In this document: one piece after another, positions 37,404-51,000 of the stretch | How the letters are laid out: the number at the start of each line of letters is the position of its first letter | How positions within the stretch are numbered: the first letter of the stretch is position 1 | Assembly: GCA_900239685.1 (NCBI GenBank) | Contig: OENT01000069.1 | Coordinates: 62,001-126,000 of the forward strand | Reading direction: 5' to 3' | Length of the DNA: 64,000 nucleotides | From: Rotaria macrura | Lineage: Eukaryota; Rotifera; Eurotatoria; Philodinida; Philodinidae | Program-made: the position numbers and the translations under genes | The notes under the pieces: model-generated | What the model was told of the DNA's origin: nothing | The model's database searches: none | The model's input: the letters and a program-made list of their open reading frames with translations, nothing else

Positions 37404-39494
37404 CTTCTTGTCCCACTCTTATTTAAGCAGAAAAGAAAAGTTTTGCAAGAATTTTAATTGACTTTCAATACTCGCTATAATGACGATTTATCTTTAGCGA
37501 AACATTTCAATCTTATCTATTCCATGTTGTTATTTGCGGAACGTCAAATGATATACGTGCTTGACGAACCCCTCTCTCTGTTAAAACAACGAAGATAAAA
37601 CGGAATACATATTTGCTTCTTGTTTTCTTTTTTCATGGAAAAAGAAAACGAGCAGAAATACAACGTACATCTGTCTGAATAGTCAGGATTTCGTTTGGGT
37701 TTTCTTCTCGTTACAGATGAGAATAAATGCAAAGTTGTAGGTTGTTGAAAAGAACGAATGAGTGATTTAATAGATTAAAATAGATTGCCTCTTCTTTTCT
37801 TTTCTTTTCTCCTTTTTCAAACGATTCGTACCATTCGTTTCGGTTGAGATAAAACTCTGCGCAGCTGCCCGACCGATCAATCAATTAATCATTGAACAAA
37901 TAGAATAAAGGCAAAAGGAAAAAACCAAAAATCCCTTTTGCTTTCTATTGATTATTATATTTCAATGTTTATCATATTAACAGATAAAAATTCGTCAATA
38001 ACCATGAACTTTGCCTAGTTACAGTTTAGAATATTTGAAAAGATCATTCAATAATATGTGAGAAGATGTAAACATAACGAAAGAGAAATGTTGATGATGT
38101 AATTGTTGTTTGGTTGATTATGAGAAGATTAACGACGTGATAAGAACTATTCATATTGAAAATGAGAAGATTATCGAAAGGCGAAGGCCCGCCGACGACA
38201 CCTTTGATTAACAGTTAGAAAATGCGCGTTTCTTATTCAGCATGTTTTTCGAATCACATTAATATTTACGATACCAGCGAATCTGTTTTCAATGATCAAC
38301 ACATCTCGAGTCGATGATCATCGAAGGAAAAAAGCACGAAAGAATTTTATCGGAACGTGTCAATCAAAATAAGAATACGAATTGCTGTAAGAAGCGATGC
38401 GATAAGTAAACGCCTCTGTCTCGCGCATGCAAAGGAGAGAGAGAGAGAAGGAGGAAACATGGGTCGAAACATTACTTGAATATTAGTTTGAATTCGTTGA
38501 CGAGAGGTTGGCTTTCGAAAATGAATTAAATTTGTAAAAAGCAAGTGACAATCGCAGCAGCAAGAGCAACGATTCATTAGGCTCGATTGAGTAGATTGAA
38601 GAGGGCGAATCGATTCGAAAGTATGATGAGAAAAGAAATCGTTTCACTTTCTTCAATAGGAATTTGAAGAGTCGCTTGTCGTGTTCTCATCTCATGAAGA
38701 TGTAGAATTTAGTATTCGAAAGATTTCATTGTCAATGTTGTTTCGTATTGATTCAATAAAAAGCGAATGTGAACAAACAAAAGAAGAAACCTCCCTTTCA
38801 ATACCTGTTGTCGAACAGTAGTCATCTTGGTTTGTGGTATACGTAACGCCATGAATGATGTTCAAAAAGAAATGTCTCACCTGTAGAAATGTCAAGAGAA
38901 AAAGAGACAAACTTTCTTTTTCTCTTTAGAACTCTTTAATGAAAAGAGAAAAAGGAAAAGGAAAAAGCAACGATAGCCGTGATGTAATTTCTATGCGTGT
39001 GAAGGTTATCACAATCGTCAAAAAACGAAAACGAATTCGATACACTTTACAAATCAATCTACGCGAAGAAGGTTAGAGAAAAAATGAGAATCAATAAAGA
39101 ATCTCTTTGGATTTGCCAGCGAAGAAAAAAGCGCAGAAGGAATCAAGATGGTCAATGATACTTTTTACTTTTTATTGATTTCTACCGATTCCTCCCGACA
39201 GACGAAATCGCGTTTCATTCTCTTCTCATATCTACTTTATTTTCTCCACACGTATTCAACGAAATATCACCACGCTTCAATAAAACAAAACACAGGCAAA
39301 TTTCTTTCGACACTTCATGTTAAAACATAAAACGAGCGAAAGGGAAAACGCGCTTCACCTTGATTTTCTTTTATTTTTTTGTCAACAGATCGAGTTAAAT
39401 AATATCGACACGACATATCCTATTGCTAAACAAGAACTCCGGTGCTCTCGTGAATCCTGTTTACGAAAATAATTTATGCAAATGAGCACGCAGA
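37404..39494. other. Spacer upstream of the septin gene
   Basis: No supported exon. The septin promoter and any 5' untranslated exon should lie here, but no element is recognisable. A CTTTT run at 37793-37811 is the only repeat noted. Confidence 0.45.
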
Positions 39495-40684
39495 TTAATA
39501 GTGGATAGGCGCATTTCGACAAATATCAATGAGGAAGAGTAAACCAACGAGCAAAGAAATGAATCTACGTACAATATTCATAACTGATTGCTTATCCGAT
39601 AGAATTTGATTGATTTTTTTGAATGTTGTAAATTGCTGATTGACGTTGGAATAAATTGAGTTCTTATATTGATTCATATTAATTGATTGACGGACGATCA
39701 ACAGGTTACTCGCGAGTTCGATTCGACAAGACTTATCTGAAAGAGATAAAAGCAGAATAACTGAATTAGCTAACGATTGTTTATCTTGAAAGAGATCATC
39801 TTTGATCTTGGTTGGATAATATCGGCGCTCTATTTGTAATCAATATATCTCATGAGTAGCTAATATGGGATAAGTTGCCATCGTCTGTTCAAGAGTCCGA
39901 TTACGTAACACCTATTTATGTTCTGAACAGAAACAGTCAACGACTGTATCGAATACGACAGGAAACCTTTTCTCTCTTTGTTGTTTCACCTAATTGATTA
40001 TATGCCAGGGACGATGGATCAGTTTTTCATCGTCTTAATGAGAAGAACACAAGAAAAGCGAGGAAGAATCAAAATAATCTGAATCGATTCATCAAATATT
40101 AACATCGGCAGATAAGATCGAGCGATTGTTCTCAACAGTCAATTGACTTCCATTCATATCCACTCTCGTGTTAATCGTTCGACGTAGTTCTGTTGCGTTG
40201 GGGATAGATGACAAATGTAAATCATCGCCATGATTCAGTTGTCACCGGGAGAAAAAGAATCGAGCGATGTCTTAGACGAAGGCCGATCACTCTTCGATAG
40301 ACTCAGAGGTCGAGAATCGAGACATGTCGATGCCTGCCAATCGAATCAATCGTGGCTTGTTTTCACCATCGCCGCATCGTTGTTTCACCGCGTGACGAAT
40401 GAAAACAGAAAAGGCAAATGAATGAACTTACTTGAACAAGACTTTTCGAGCAAATAATATGTTCCCTCTCGATAATAAAGTGTTCACGTATATCTTGTTT
40501 ATTTGCCTCGAAGATTCGTTCGGATGAGTACTCGTCTCGAACGATGAATAAAGATTGTTCAGCTTCGTTCTAAGAAAAAAAACAAACATCAAATTCACTT
40601 GATAACGGAGACTCTCGTTACAGACGAAAAGCGACATTCATTGATTCTTTGCTCTTTGTCGAAATCGAAGTCGGTGCCGCCCAT
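39495..40684 (-). CDS. Small tail-anchored coiled-coil protein, SNARE-like
   Basis: Three exons (40684-40622, 40569-40432, 39731-39495) join in phase 0 and give 145 codons. The ATG sits in AAAATGGGC, a good animal context; donors are GTAACG and GTAAGT, and acceptors TTTCTTAG and CAGATAAG. Exon 2 is charged and helical (DEYSSERIFEANKQDIREHF). Exon 3 has about 50 residues of heptad-like sequence (RQSINMNQYKNSIYSNVNQQ, FKKINQILSDKQ), then RRFISLLVGLLFLIDI, a single membrane-spanning segment four to six residues before a short lumenal tail. This layout is that of a SNARE or another tail-anchored protein of the secretory pathway. Golgi Qb SNAREs are the closest match I can think of, but identity is weak and the central glutamine cannot be assigned. 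The 700-bp second intron is unusually long for this window. Confidence 0.45.
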
Positions 40685-43600
40685 TTTTTTTCTTCTCTTT
40701 CTCTTCCTCTCTCTCTCTCGCTATGCACGCATGCATATAACAGAAGGATGATGATGAACAGTCTCTCGTTCACGAGGATAAATGGCAACACTAAAGGTCA
40801 AACACGAGTTCGATTTATTATTGATGAACAAATCTGCTCAACACAAGATCAATTTTCGTATGAAACAATGTTCTTCGATAGAGAAAAAACAGTCTGTTAA
40901 GATGAAACGGATAGCGCGATCGTCTCTTTGCATTGATCGAGCTATCGAGTTTATAAACAATATCAAGGAATAGTCCGATGGAGCGAGAAAGATAGATTCA
41001 TGTTGATCAATGATCTTTTATCCGAAGAAAGTAGCCAAGCAACAGGATGAGTATCATGCTTACCTGATTTACAATTGATTTCAGAATAATATTTATCGTC
41101 CGAGCAGTAAGTGCCACTAAAGCAAGGCAATGGAACTTCGTTTTTCGATATTATTGTCCTCGATCGATAAACTTCGATAAGAAACAATCCATCGTGCTTT
41201 ATAACTGATCTGTCGAAGATTTTCTCCATTAAATTCGTTTCAACGAAACGGAAACGATTCACAAAATGAACACGTCGAATCGCAACATTGTTCAACAAAA
41301 GAAGATGTTCGTTTGTGCATTATGAAAAAATAAGTACGAATTCAGCATTGACATTACGGAAATGTTGGCAAATGAAAAGAAACAGAAGCGTTTCGTTCGT
41401 TGAGAATAGTTTCATTGATATTTGTCTGATTTTTTTAAAAGAACATCATGTGACAAAATCCGTCAATGCAGAGAATTTTCATTGGTCTCTCTTCTCATGA
41501 TCTCGTTTTTGTCCTCCGAAGAAAGGCACTCTTCATTCGATGAACGATCCAACTTGTTTTCTCACAGATTTTCAACCGATCGTTCCATTCGATAAGATTA
41601 GATTTCATTCTTAAAATCTTAGTTAATATTCATCAGCCATCGTCGCTGGAGAAAACTAATATCGAACTCATGAGTTCACAGCAAACTCATTGTTGATTTC
41701 AATTTAAAAAAGCTTCGTCGCTCCTGAGCTTATTGAATAGATTATATTCAGGAAACAAATCTCTCGTTTAACAGTTGATCCACCCGAGAGAGTCATGGAA
41801 ATTGACGATGATATTTTTCAAACAGAACAATCGGTTGAGAAGCATCGTTGAAAAGTATCAAATAATTGGACGGAAAGGGAGTTGCCAAGCGAATGTTTTC
41901 ACGTGTCAAAGCAATAGGTCGAGAACATTGCACTATTCGAGAAATGCATCGAGTGGACTTCTGCCAGTTCTTCCACTGCCTCAACCCTCAATCGCAGCAT
42001 GGAAGAGATTGAACTGCTCGCTAATTTCCCTGATTGATTTCTTTAACATCGGCGTGATTCGTAAACCAAGTCTCAAAACGTAACAACTAATCCTCATTGC
42101 AAACTCTTCGTTATCTCTATGTCTTTGCTTTTAACTGTGGGCCCGTGTCGGAAAAGGCAGCTCCTTGTCGTATCACCTTGTTGGTCTTTCCTGTTGTTTA
42201 TTGTTTAACTCTATTTCTCTTCCTCTTATTCATTCGTCTCTATCTCTTTTTGTTAATCATTTATAAGCTTACTCATTGTTTTGTAAGGACGGCGTTAGAA
42301 ATTCACCAGTAATTGCATAATAAAAAGGTCAAATCATTACGTTGCAATGAGAGTAAGAGAACTATTCCAACCACGCAAATCGTCAGATTAGGTTGGATTC
42401 GGAGAATTGTCTGGCTTGTCTCTCAGGTTCAATTTTCTTCTTCAATATTTTGTTCATTCGCGAATCTTCAACTCTCAATGGAAATTTCATTGTTACATGA
42501 GCCTATTGTCTTGCATTATCTTTGAAAAGACTCGGCACGGTATCGAGTTTTTGAACTCTCTCGAAAGAAAACAACGACAATCGAATCTGCTGGTGTCGTT
42601 CACATGGACTTCGTGTCATCATTTGTCGGATAAACAATTGTTTGTTGCAATAACAAGCCATAGTCAAACCCACGCTCGAAGAATGTTCAAACTTCGGCAT
42701 TTTCAAAGACATTTTCTGAAAGTGCTGCGCAAAAGAAACATTTGAGTAATCTTCATTTGATTGAAAAATTTCCCTGTCTTATCCAATGGGCTCTCGGCGA
42801 GAGTTTGTTCGTAGTGTTGATATCGAGAGAGACCTATGTATTCAAAAGTTGGTTTGAGTTCAATTTTCGTGTTGAAAATCTATGAAAATCACTTTCGTCA
42901 TTTGGCCGAGAATATTCAAATGATATCCTGTCATCAAAGCAGTTACATTGGTGTGGCTATTTTTGTAAATTAACATGATCGATGGTTGATCTTCGTCGAG
43001 GAGAAGAATTATCATATGATCTATTGATGTCACCGGGAGCAGATTTCTATTTACAATGTTTTTACAAAGCAAATGATGAAGTATGAGGAAGGTAGAGAAT
43101 CAATGATTTCAAGTTCCAGATTAGGATAAAAGAATTGAAATAATTCAATTTCCTTGCGTGATCTTCATTATTTTGGAGGTTTTTATTGGAAGACGCCGAT
43201 TTTCAGCTGCACATTCGTTCAGATGCTTTTCTCGTACATGCAATCGCATGAAAAGAAGAGAACCATCTGAACAATTGCGTCTGGCTGGAAATTCCATAGT
43301 TGTCTAATAGAATTACGATAATATCGATGAAATCCTATCGGAATCCTGATCACGAAACGTTATTCGGATTTCTAGTGATGTAATCCGACTGAATTCGCCA
43401 TAGACTCTAACTGACCTCGACTGTTAACAATAGATTGCAAAAGTTACTCAATTTGTTAAATAGTTGTGACTAAAACGTTGCATCTGAGAGTAACTCCATG
43501 ACCAGGAATCTTACAGAATTCGATCGATTGATCTTAGTTCGGTATCATATTGATTAAATCCGGATAACTAGATGAGTAACTAATTGTTCATCGACGCACT

Positions 43601-45067
43601 TCATGCTTACCGGCTGCCATGTTGAAATTGGTATTCACATCGGATAATTCACTTTTGCTTCTTACTCAATCGGTTGTTGATGTTTCACAGGCGAGAATTC
43701 AAAATAAATCAGTTTCCATGACTTTTGTTTTCTTTTGAAAATTTTAAAATCCATCTCAGAGTACAAATTCACTTAACCACGGTAAACATGGCCAGTTGTT
43801 CTTCGACACCCCTCAATTCCCGACTGGTCACTACTCGATGGAAATCTCGTTTCCCAACAGTTGTTTATTGCGAATCATTAACACGATTCTCCCTAGAATA
43901 CGATTTACTTCACAGTCTTGACTCACCGTTTTTAGAATCAGACCTCCCATCAGAATATCCTTTGGTCAAACTTTGCAAGAAAAACTAGTCGGTCTATGTC
44001 TCGATAGTCGCTTGTCCACGTGTAGCACGCAATCAAGAATTCGTTGGTTTCGATCTCTAGTGCCCCCGAATAATTACGCGAAGAGTCTCGAAATTTGCTG
44101 CAGGAATGCATACTACCAACTTGTTTGATGCCTAAACGTTTCAGCTCAAATGACTCGATGTTTCACGTTTTACAAGAAAGTACATATTGCTAACAAACTT
44201 ACTCGACTCTAAATAGATGACTAAAAATGCTGGTTTCACAATCTTGACAAGAGCAAAAGGTGGTCTACTGATGCTAAACTGTAGATTTGGTTTCAGTACA
44301 GCCATAAATGTACTCATTATTATCAAAGATAAAGTTTATCATAGCCAAGGCGATGGCAGGAGACAAAAGCATATACTCAAGGTGTTTTGGTACAAAAGTG
44401 CTTCATTTTGAGTAGCAACTAGCATTTTCTCTCGTCTTGTCAAAGACGAGAGACGAATTAAGATGAGGCAGAACAGACGAAAAACTATTTCGAAACTAAC
44501 AATGAACACTATCGGTTGTTTTGTAGACGGGGATTTCAGTGCTCAACTCAGATGATCCTGGTTGATCATTAGTTGGACACGTGATTGTAAATAAAAACAC
44601 ACGAACACATTTTATATCACACGAGTCTCTGTCCAGTCACGTGAAAAGCCAATACATCGATACGAATCGGGCACGTCACTGGTTCGTTCGATTCAGCGTC
44701 CGAATGAATTTATCGCCGGGAAGAAAGACCTTTTCGCGAAGAGATTTGTTTGTTTCTCGAGTTGAAGCGAGTAAACGGAAAATGACGAGTCAATCGAAGA
44801 TCGAACAGAGTTCGTGAATAAGACCGTTCGCTGATTGACAAGTGAAGAGGAAGTTTTATTGAAAAGAAACATGTTGAGTAGTGAACTCTAGAAAAGCAAA
44901 CATATTCGTGGCTTCTGCAACATAATTAACGTTGATAGCAGGAATAGTTTAGAGGTTGTTTAAGTAAAAACAACAAACAAAGAAAAACACGAAAAAGAAA
45001 GAAAAGAAAAAAAAGAAGAGAAAACAACCGAAAAAGCAAAATAAAATAGTTGGTTAAATGAATAAAT
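40685..45067. other. Spacer with one doubtful minus-strand gene start
   Basis: Apart from the candidate listed at 41064-43620, frames are short and unrelated to known families. A CT tract lies at about 40704-40720. At 44581-44817 (plus) an arginine/lysine/serine-rich frame is open but has no features that separate it from chance. Confidence 0.4.
41064..43620 (-). CDS. Doubtful gene start: two exons joined in phase
   Basis: A 10-bp exon ATGGCAGCCG at 43620-43611 ends in a strong GTAAGC donor, phase 1. An open exon at 41204-41064, after acceptor GACAGATCAG, continues in phase 1 with VIKHDGLFLIEVYRSRTIIS and a cysteine-containing PCFSGTYCSDDKYYSEINCK, and ends in another GTAAGC donor, phase 1. 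No third exon was found and the intron would be 2.4 kb. Both donors are good, but the protein is unrecognised and the link between the two exons is a guess. Confidence 0.2.
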
Positions 45068-48000
45068 TTATTGATCCTTCTTCTTCTCGCCGGAGATATT
45101 CTCATTAGTTGATCGACTGTTGTTTGCCTTTGATTTGTTTGTTGCTGTCGTTGAACTTTGTTCCTTCTTTTTATCATGATACAGATCTTCAATGTCGTCC
45201 TTGAATTTGATTTCAATGGCTTTCCTTTTCAGCTTCAACGCGTCAGTGACGAGACCTGTTTCAGGCGTCCACGCCTCTGTAACTATTTTTATTCGTTGAG
45301 GAGTTTCAAATCTTTCGATGCCGCCCTTTTTGCAGGCATCCTGGATCTTTTTAAGAATATCTTCTATAAATTCGTCTCTGTCGACTAGTTTTTGCCATTC
45401 CTTTTCGTCATATTGTCTTTCGGTGTAATCCTAGATTAAACAACAAGCAGATTCGTGAGACATTGCCTACTAATTCTTGGACTGGCGAACATCGTTCATT
45501 CGAAATTCGAGAAAAGATAAAGTCTCCACAGATGAATCACGGATCGACAACCCACTCGACTTTGTTCAAATGAATTTTCTCTCAAACTCTTCTCTTTCGA
45601 ATTGATCGCTGACGAATCGCTTTCAAGTTTTCAAATGTTAAAGGAATTCTCGGTTTCCAAACAGTTCGATTCTATTGTTGCTCTTCTCCTCAATTGATTT
45701 ACCGAAGCATATTTGTTCGGACTCGTACAAAACATGAGAAGATCGAAAATTTCCCAACCAATCGAATGTGGATTTAGAAAAATGCTCTTCTTCATGTTTT
45801 CTATCAATTAGCCGATACTATATATTTGTCGAATCAAATCAAACGACGCCAAACCGGTGACAAAATCTTTGCGCATGTTTTATTTCACTCGTTTCTATTG
45901 TTAGGTGGAGTTTAGGCTAAGGTTTTGCATTTGTATTCTTATTCACGAAACGTGCTGATTAGATCCCTTGAAAAAACCTTCACATGACTTCGACAAGAAT
46001 TATTCTCATAGGACAATTTATAATATATTGTTATTATTCTAATTGAGCTTGTTCGACACCGGAGAGTGGAGGTTGCATGCAGGGCGAACTTAGGAGATGG
46101 ATCGATGTCTATGATGATCGATACAGCATGATTTATGACCGATTTGCATTTATGACCGAGATAATAGATAGGCACCGGCAGATGATTACATCTCATCAAT
46201 ATCGATGCTGCCCTCATCTAGCAGATGTAAACACTTATCGCAGCTTCCAGCTATGGCACGCTGTTCATTTACGAATTGTGTGAGAAAGCACTGAACTCGG
46301 CAAGTTTTCTGACAATTGAAACGAAGATTTTGATCATGTTGCCCGTTATGAGGCTTGTCTCGCGTCATTCTCGATAATAGCCAACAAAGTGATTTCGATG
46401 TCGCGAGAGAACATTAGGGAGAGAGACTAGATCTTTTCCATGCACAAGAAAACTCAATGGGTCTTAGATCGATCGTTTGGTTTTTGGTTGAACATTGAAA
46501 ATCAATGAAGTTCACTTTTTTTAATGGCGTTTTCATTTTGTTGCTCTTTGCAATACACAGATGCATCTATGCTATGCTCAGAAGCAGCACAGATTCACAA
46601 AGAAGTAGTTCAAGCAATCCATTTTCAGGAAGAAGAAAAACGCCAACAAAGTTGCACAAGTGTGGATCACTGCTCGTTCTTCTGAACGTTTTGAAGGGAC
46701 TCTAAAAATGAATATCTTCAAGCGAACACTTTAACACATGTCTAGACAAGAGACTTATTTCTCTTTCCCATAAATAGGACAATGTCAATACTCTAAAGAA
46801 ACAAGAAAGTCACTTCAGAACTTCGGCTTCACAGATGACTATGAGCATTTCAAGTTCCATCCAAAGAAGTGCTAACCATCAATGGCGATGCCAATTAAAC
46901 ATGTTACAATTTCTTCCAAATAGTTCGGCACGATGTGCTCGTCGCTCTTTCAGATTCTATCAGAATATCATCTGCACTCTAAATACTATTGAAAAACCAA
47001 TGACGAAAACTTCGAAGTGATCAAAAAACAAAAACGGTTTTTTGATCACTTGGAATACTAATAAAAATTAAACGAAAAAGCGTCACGGTCAGTTCAAACA
47101 TCTGTCACTTCACTATTCATATGTAGAGCTTTAAAAATTCTACTGAATATGATATCAAGATAAACGTACAGATCGTCGAGATATATAAGCGAATGATTTA
47201 CACTGGAGACGTAACTGGTATCTGTCAGTCAATTGCGCAGTCACCCTAGGAGAGGAAGTCTTTTTCTCGGCTGAAAACGCTCGATGTCATCCATAAAATG
47301 TTGGTGAATGGCTGAACTTGGAAAGAATGAGACGAATGAAAGACATGAAACTAGTCTATTTGTCGACTTGTGAAATCGAGTTGATTGTCTTGACTCGACG
47401 GAAGAGCCGAGTGAATTCTCTAAACTCGAATCGATGTTTTTCATTTGATTAAAACAAATATTTGTTTGAGAAGCATGTTGATTGCATCCGACCGAGACAT
47501 TTAAATGCGAGTCTTTATCAAATATTTCAAAATCGATTATGACATAAACTTCACCTTGCTAAACAATGTCGACAAAAAACGTCCACCGAATACGATCCCT
47601 TCCTCACTCTCGCTCTTCGTTTCTCTCAAAGGTTGAAAGTTAAATACGGCAATTCGACTCATTTCTAAAGTCGAAATGTTTCTTTCTCTCGTTCGCTCAA
47701 TCTTTAAATGTTTGTAAGTCTCGTTTTCTGAAAAGTCAAGCAAAGCCCTGATGTCGAGTTTTTCTTTAATCAAATAAATCGATGCGCTTATTCACGACAC
47801 GTTCAACTAGACGAAAATCTCAAAGAGACGCTTTAAAGACGTGTCTTATTATTATAATCAAATGTTGACGAGATTTTTTCGCTCTCGATCTCAATTCATT
47901 AGACCGACGAACAGAACAACGTTCAAAGGCAAAAACCGAAAGATTTCTTTTCATTCGTCGGCTTTTCTTAGTCTTGTTGGAAAAAACGTCGATGCAGATG

Positions 48001-51000
48001 TAAGACAAAAACGGAACGGTGCTCGTCATCGTTCAATAGATCGATATTGAAGATCACGGCATGGATTGGCTAATTAGGACAGATTCTTCCCATGAATGTT
48101 GTGACAATAATCTGACATCGTCTTGTCTATGACTGTTTATTTGACGTGTGAAACATAACAGGTTGCTGCATTTTAGTTGAAATCGATAAGGGGAATTGCG
48201 AAAGATAAAGCTAGTAGCAATAACATCGTGAACGAGTGGAATCGAACTCTATTATCGGCTAGTGTTACTCGATCGAGAACAATCTTCAATGTCGCCTCAC
48301 TGTCGAATTATTCGCTTTCGAATAAATCTTCTAAACTTAATTCCTAAACAAAGGAAAGTTGAAAGCGAGCGAAATAAGTCGTGTCGAATGAGTTGACGAT
48401 AGGTTGAACAGGAGAAAAATAAGCAGACTTACAGACATTTGTTTTGTATTCGGAGAAACAAGTACAACTGTATATTCGGATGAGGCTGATGCGCAAACAC
48501 AACTATTTTCAATAATGGGAATTTTACTAATAGCCATTTCAACTTTAGTCAATGATACATATTCACCGCCGCGTAATTTAACGAGGTCCTTTTTACGATC
48601 TAAAATATTGCTTTTCAATAAAATGAGAAGAAAAAGAAAGGGTGAATTCGAACCGATGATTTTAATAGTTCCATCAGGAAATATTTCTCCAATATCTCCC
48701 GTGGCGAAGTACCGTTGTCCATCGATTGATTTAAAATTAATATTTTCCTTCGAAGCTTCAGCAAAATACCCGTCGGCAACGACTTTTCCTCCGATAAGAA
48801 TTTCTCCACGTGGATTGGGCTTGTCTGTATTTCTATATTGGCCTTCGTCCCAGTTTTCTAAACGAACTTCACATGAAACGAGTGGGTATCCGGCGCGGCC
48901 GATGGTTATGTCATATCCTTAAATGAGAAACAAACGAACATTTTTCTCTTCTCTCTTCTTTTCGTAATCGAAATCGAAACAAACGATCGGCAATTGTCCC
49001 ACCGGCACATGTTTCCGTAAGACCATAGCCTTGAAAAAGTGTAACACAAAGTGCAGCTTGAACAAAGCGTTGAGTTTCTTCGCTTAAAACAGCGCCACCA
49101 CATAACATCGTTTTAACGCGTCCGCCGAGAACTAATTGATTAAAACGAGAAAATATTAATCTAAATTAAGGCGAGAAAAAGAAAACACTTGAAACGGAAA
49201 TCAACGAAGGTCAACGGAATCTAACCGATCGAGGAATGGACTTTCCAGACCGAGTTCCAAACGTTTTACTTTCATTTTATAGCACAAATGAAATAATTGC
49301 CGTTGAATGAGATTCGACTGATTGATCTTTTCATTCACTGCCTTGTGGACGCGATCGAGTACCGTCTTTCGAAATAGAAAAAAACAAATGCAAGTTCTTT
49401 GTTTGGTCTGATTTCGTTTTGAAATTCTTAATTAAACGTACAGGCACGCAGCACATTAGATGTGGTCGCAGAACTTGCAGGTCTCCTTTTTGGCCACGTT
49501 TTATCGCCGTTGATTGATCAGTCAATGTCTGAGGCGAAGAATAACCGCATTTAATACCCAAAAAGAATATCAAAATTTCTATTCAATCCAAAATCGAAAA
49601 CATCGAGCAAAATCAAGAAAAACTTCATTTAAATCAACAAACCACAACAGAGTTCAAGTATATGAGCTAACGGCAAATAAGCGATGTAAATGTCATTGTC
49701 CACATCAACCATGGGAAAAACTCGTTCCTTTTGGCCAGCCATGGCAGCAACAATGTTTTCATGTTTTATTAGCACACCTAAATAGATTTCAAAAGCGAAA
49801 ACTGTGAAAACCTTTCTTTTCTTAGTTGATATTATTGAAGTTATTTTTCCCGACAGAATCTCAAAGACTCATTCAGCTCGCATCAACAAACTCATAAATA
49901 ATTGCGTGGACGCTCAAATACTCGCTCAAAAAGACTGTTCCGATGAAATCACTCGTTATTACTCAGATAAATTGAAATAGAATAGCAGAGACGAGAGACC
50001 TTCGTCACAGCGGTTGTGACCTACCGAAAAGTTCTTCTTGGAAATAACTGAATTTCACGAGTGTTTTCACAATGTTTAGCTATTGGCAAGTTTGTCACCG
50101 AGTGACTAGATGAATATTAGTGTTTATTAATAATAGTTCTACGTAATTTCGACACAGTAATCTCGAAGCACGTTCGTGACAGTTTTTTAAAGCTCATCGT
50201 GAAAGCAGCAGATTCTTAGTCGCTATTGACATCCATAGTACAAATGTCTTATTGAGATCGTCGACCGTATCAATGATAATGATAATATTCGAAGTACGAG
50301 AAATACTTTGGAATGAAACTGATGTTCTCTGTTTATGTGCGAATATAGGATCGAGCAGAAAAGTAAATGAAACGATTGGTCATTTCCTAACTGTCGCATT
50401 CCATCTGTGATTTAAACATTTTCCACAACCCTCTTCATTTTGTCTTGCTGTAAGTTCAGAGAACGTCATACAGAAGTGATAAGTTTATTTCAAGTATGAA
50501 GCTAGAGAGATCTCTCTATCTAACCTAATAGATTTCACCGCATCTTGCAGTAGAAGACACCGACCTTCGATAATTCTAGATCTGTTTAAATCATCAATCG
50601 ATGATGTAAAACTAGCATGGGTCAAGAACTTCATCGTACGTGCATTTTGTATTGATTCGTCCGCAGACACACAGATAACGGCATGTTACATTAAAGGAAG
50701 AATCCACCAGGTTTAGACTCTAAGATTCCACTAGTCTGCAATTGGGTTTCACTTTTCAACTTCAAACTGATCTATTTTCACTACTTAACATGAGAGACAA
50801 AGCGAACAACTCCCTTCGACGAAAAAATTCTACTTTTGTAAAATATCGAAACGGAAGAATTTCTTTCAGTTATACAACAATCAACTCAACCCTCTGTACT
50901 GGTCGAATGTAACGATTCGGCAAGATTGGGGCCAGTATTTCGTGAACTATTAGTCTTTAGTATTGTTTCAGAATCTTTTTATAGTTCGATAAGTGTTAGT

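Noticed and set aside
44926..45216. Hydrophobic 96-codon minus frame
   Set aside because: Shadow of the ACSL last exon and its 3' region in another frame.
47241..47295. Minus-strand HQHFMDDIERF, resembling the ACSL end
   Set aside because: Chance similarity; the genuine C-terminus is at 45.1-45.4 kb and this piece has no in-phase partner.
48237..48262. tRNA T-arm-like word GAGTTCGATTCCACTC (minus)
   Set aside because: No acceptor stem, D-arm or anticodon arm can be folded around it.
48308..48343. Apparent ACSL exon ELSLEDLFESE ending in an in-frame TAA, suggesting a truncated ligase
   Set aside because: The true last exon at 45430-45068 carries WTPETGLVTDA and joins in phase with family-correct spacing, so the stop lies in an intron.
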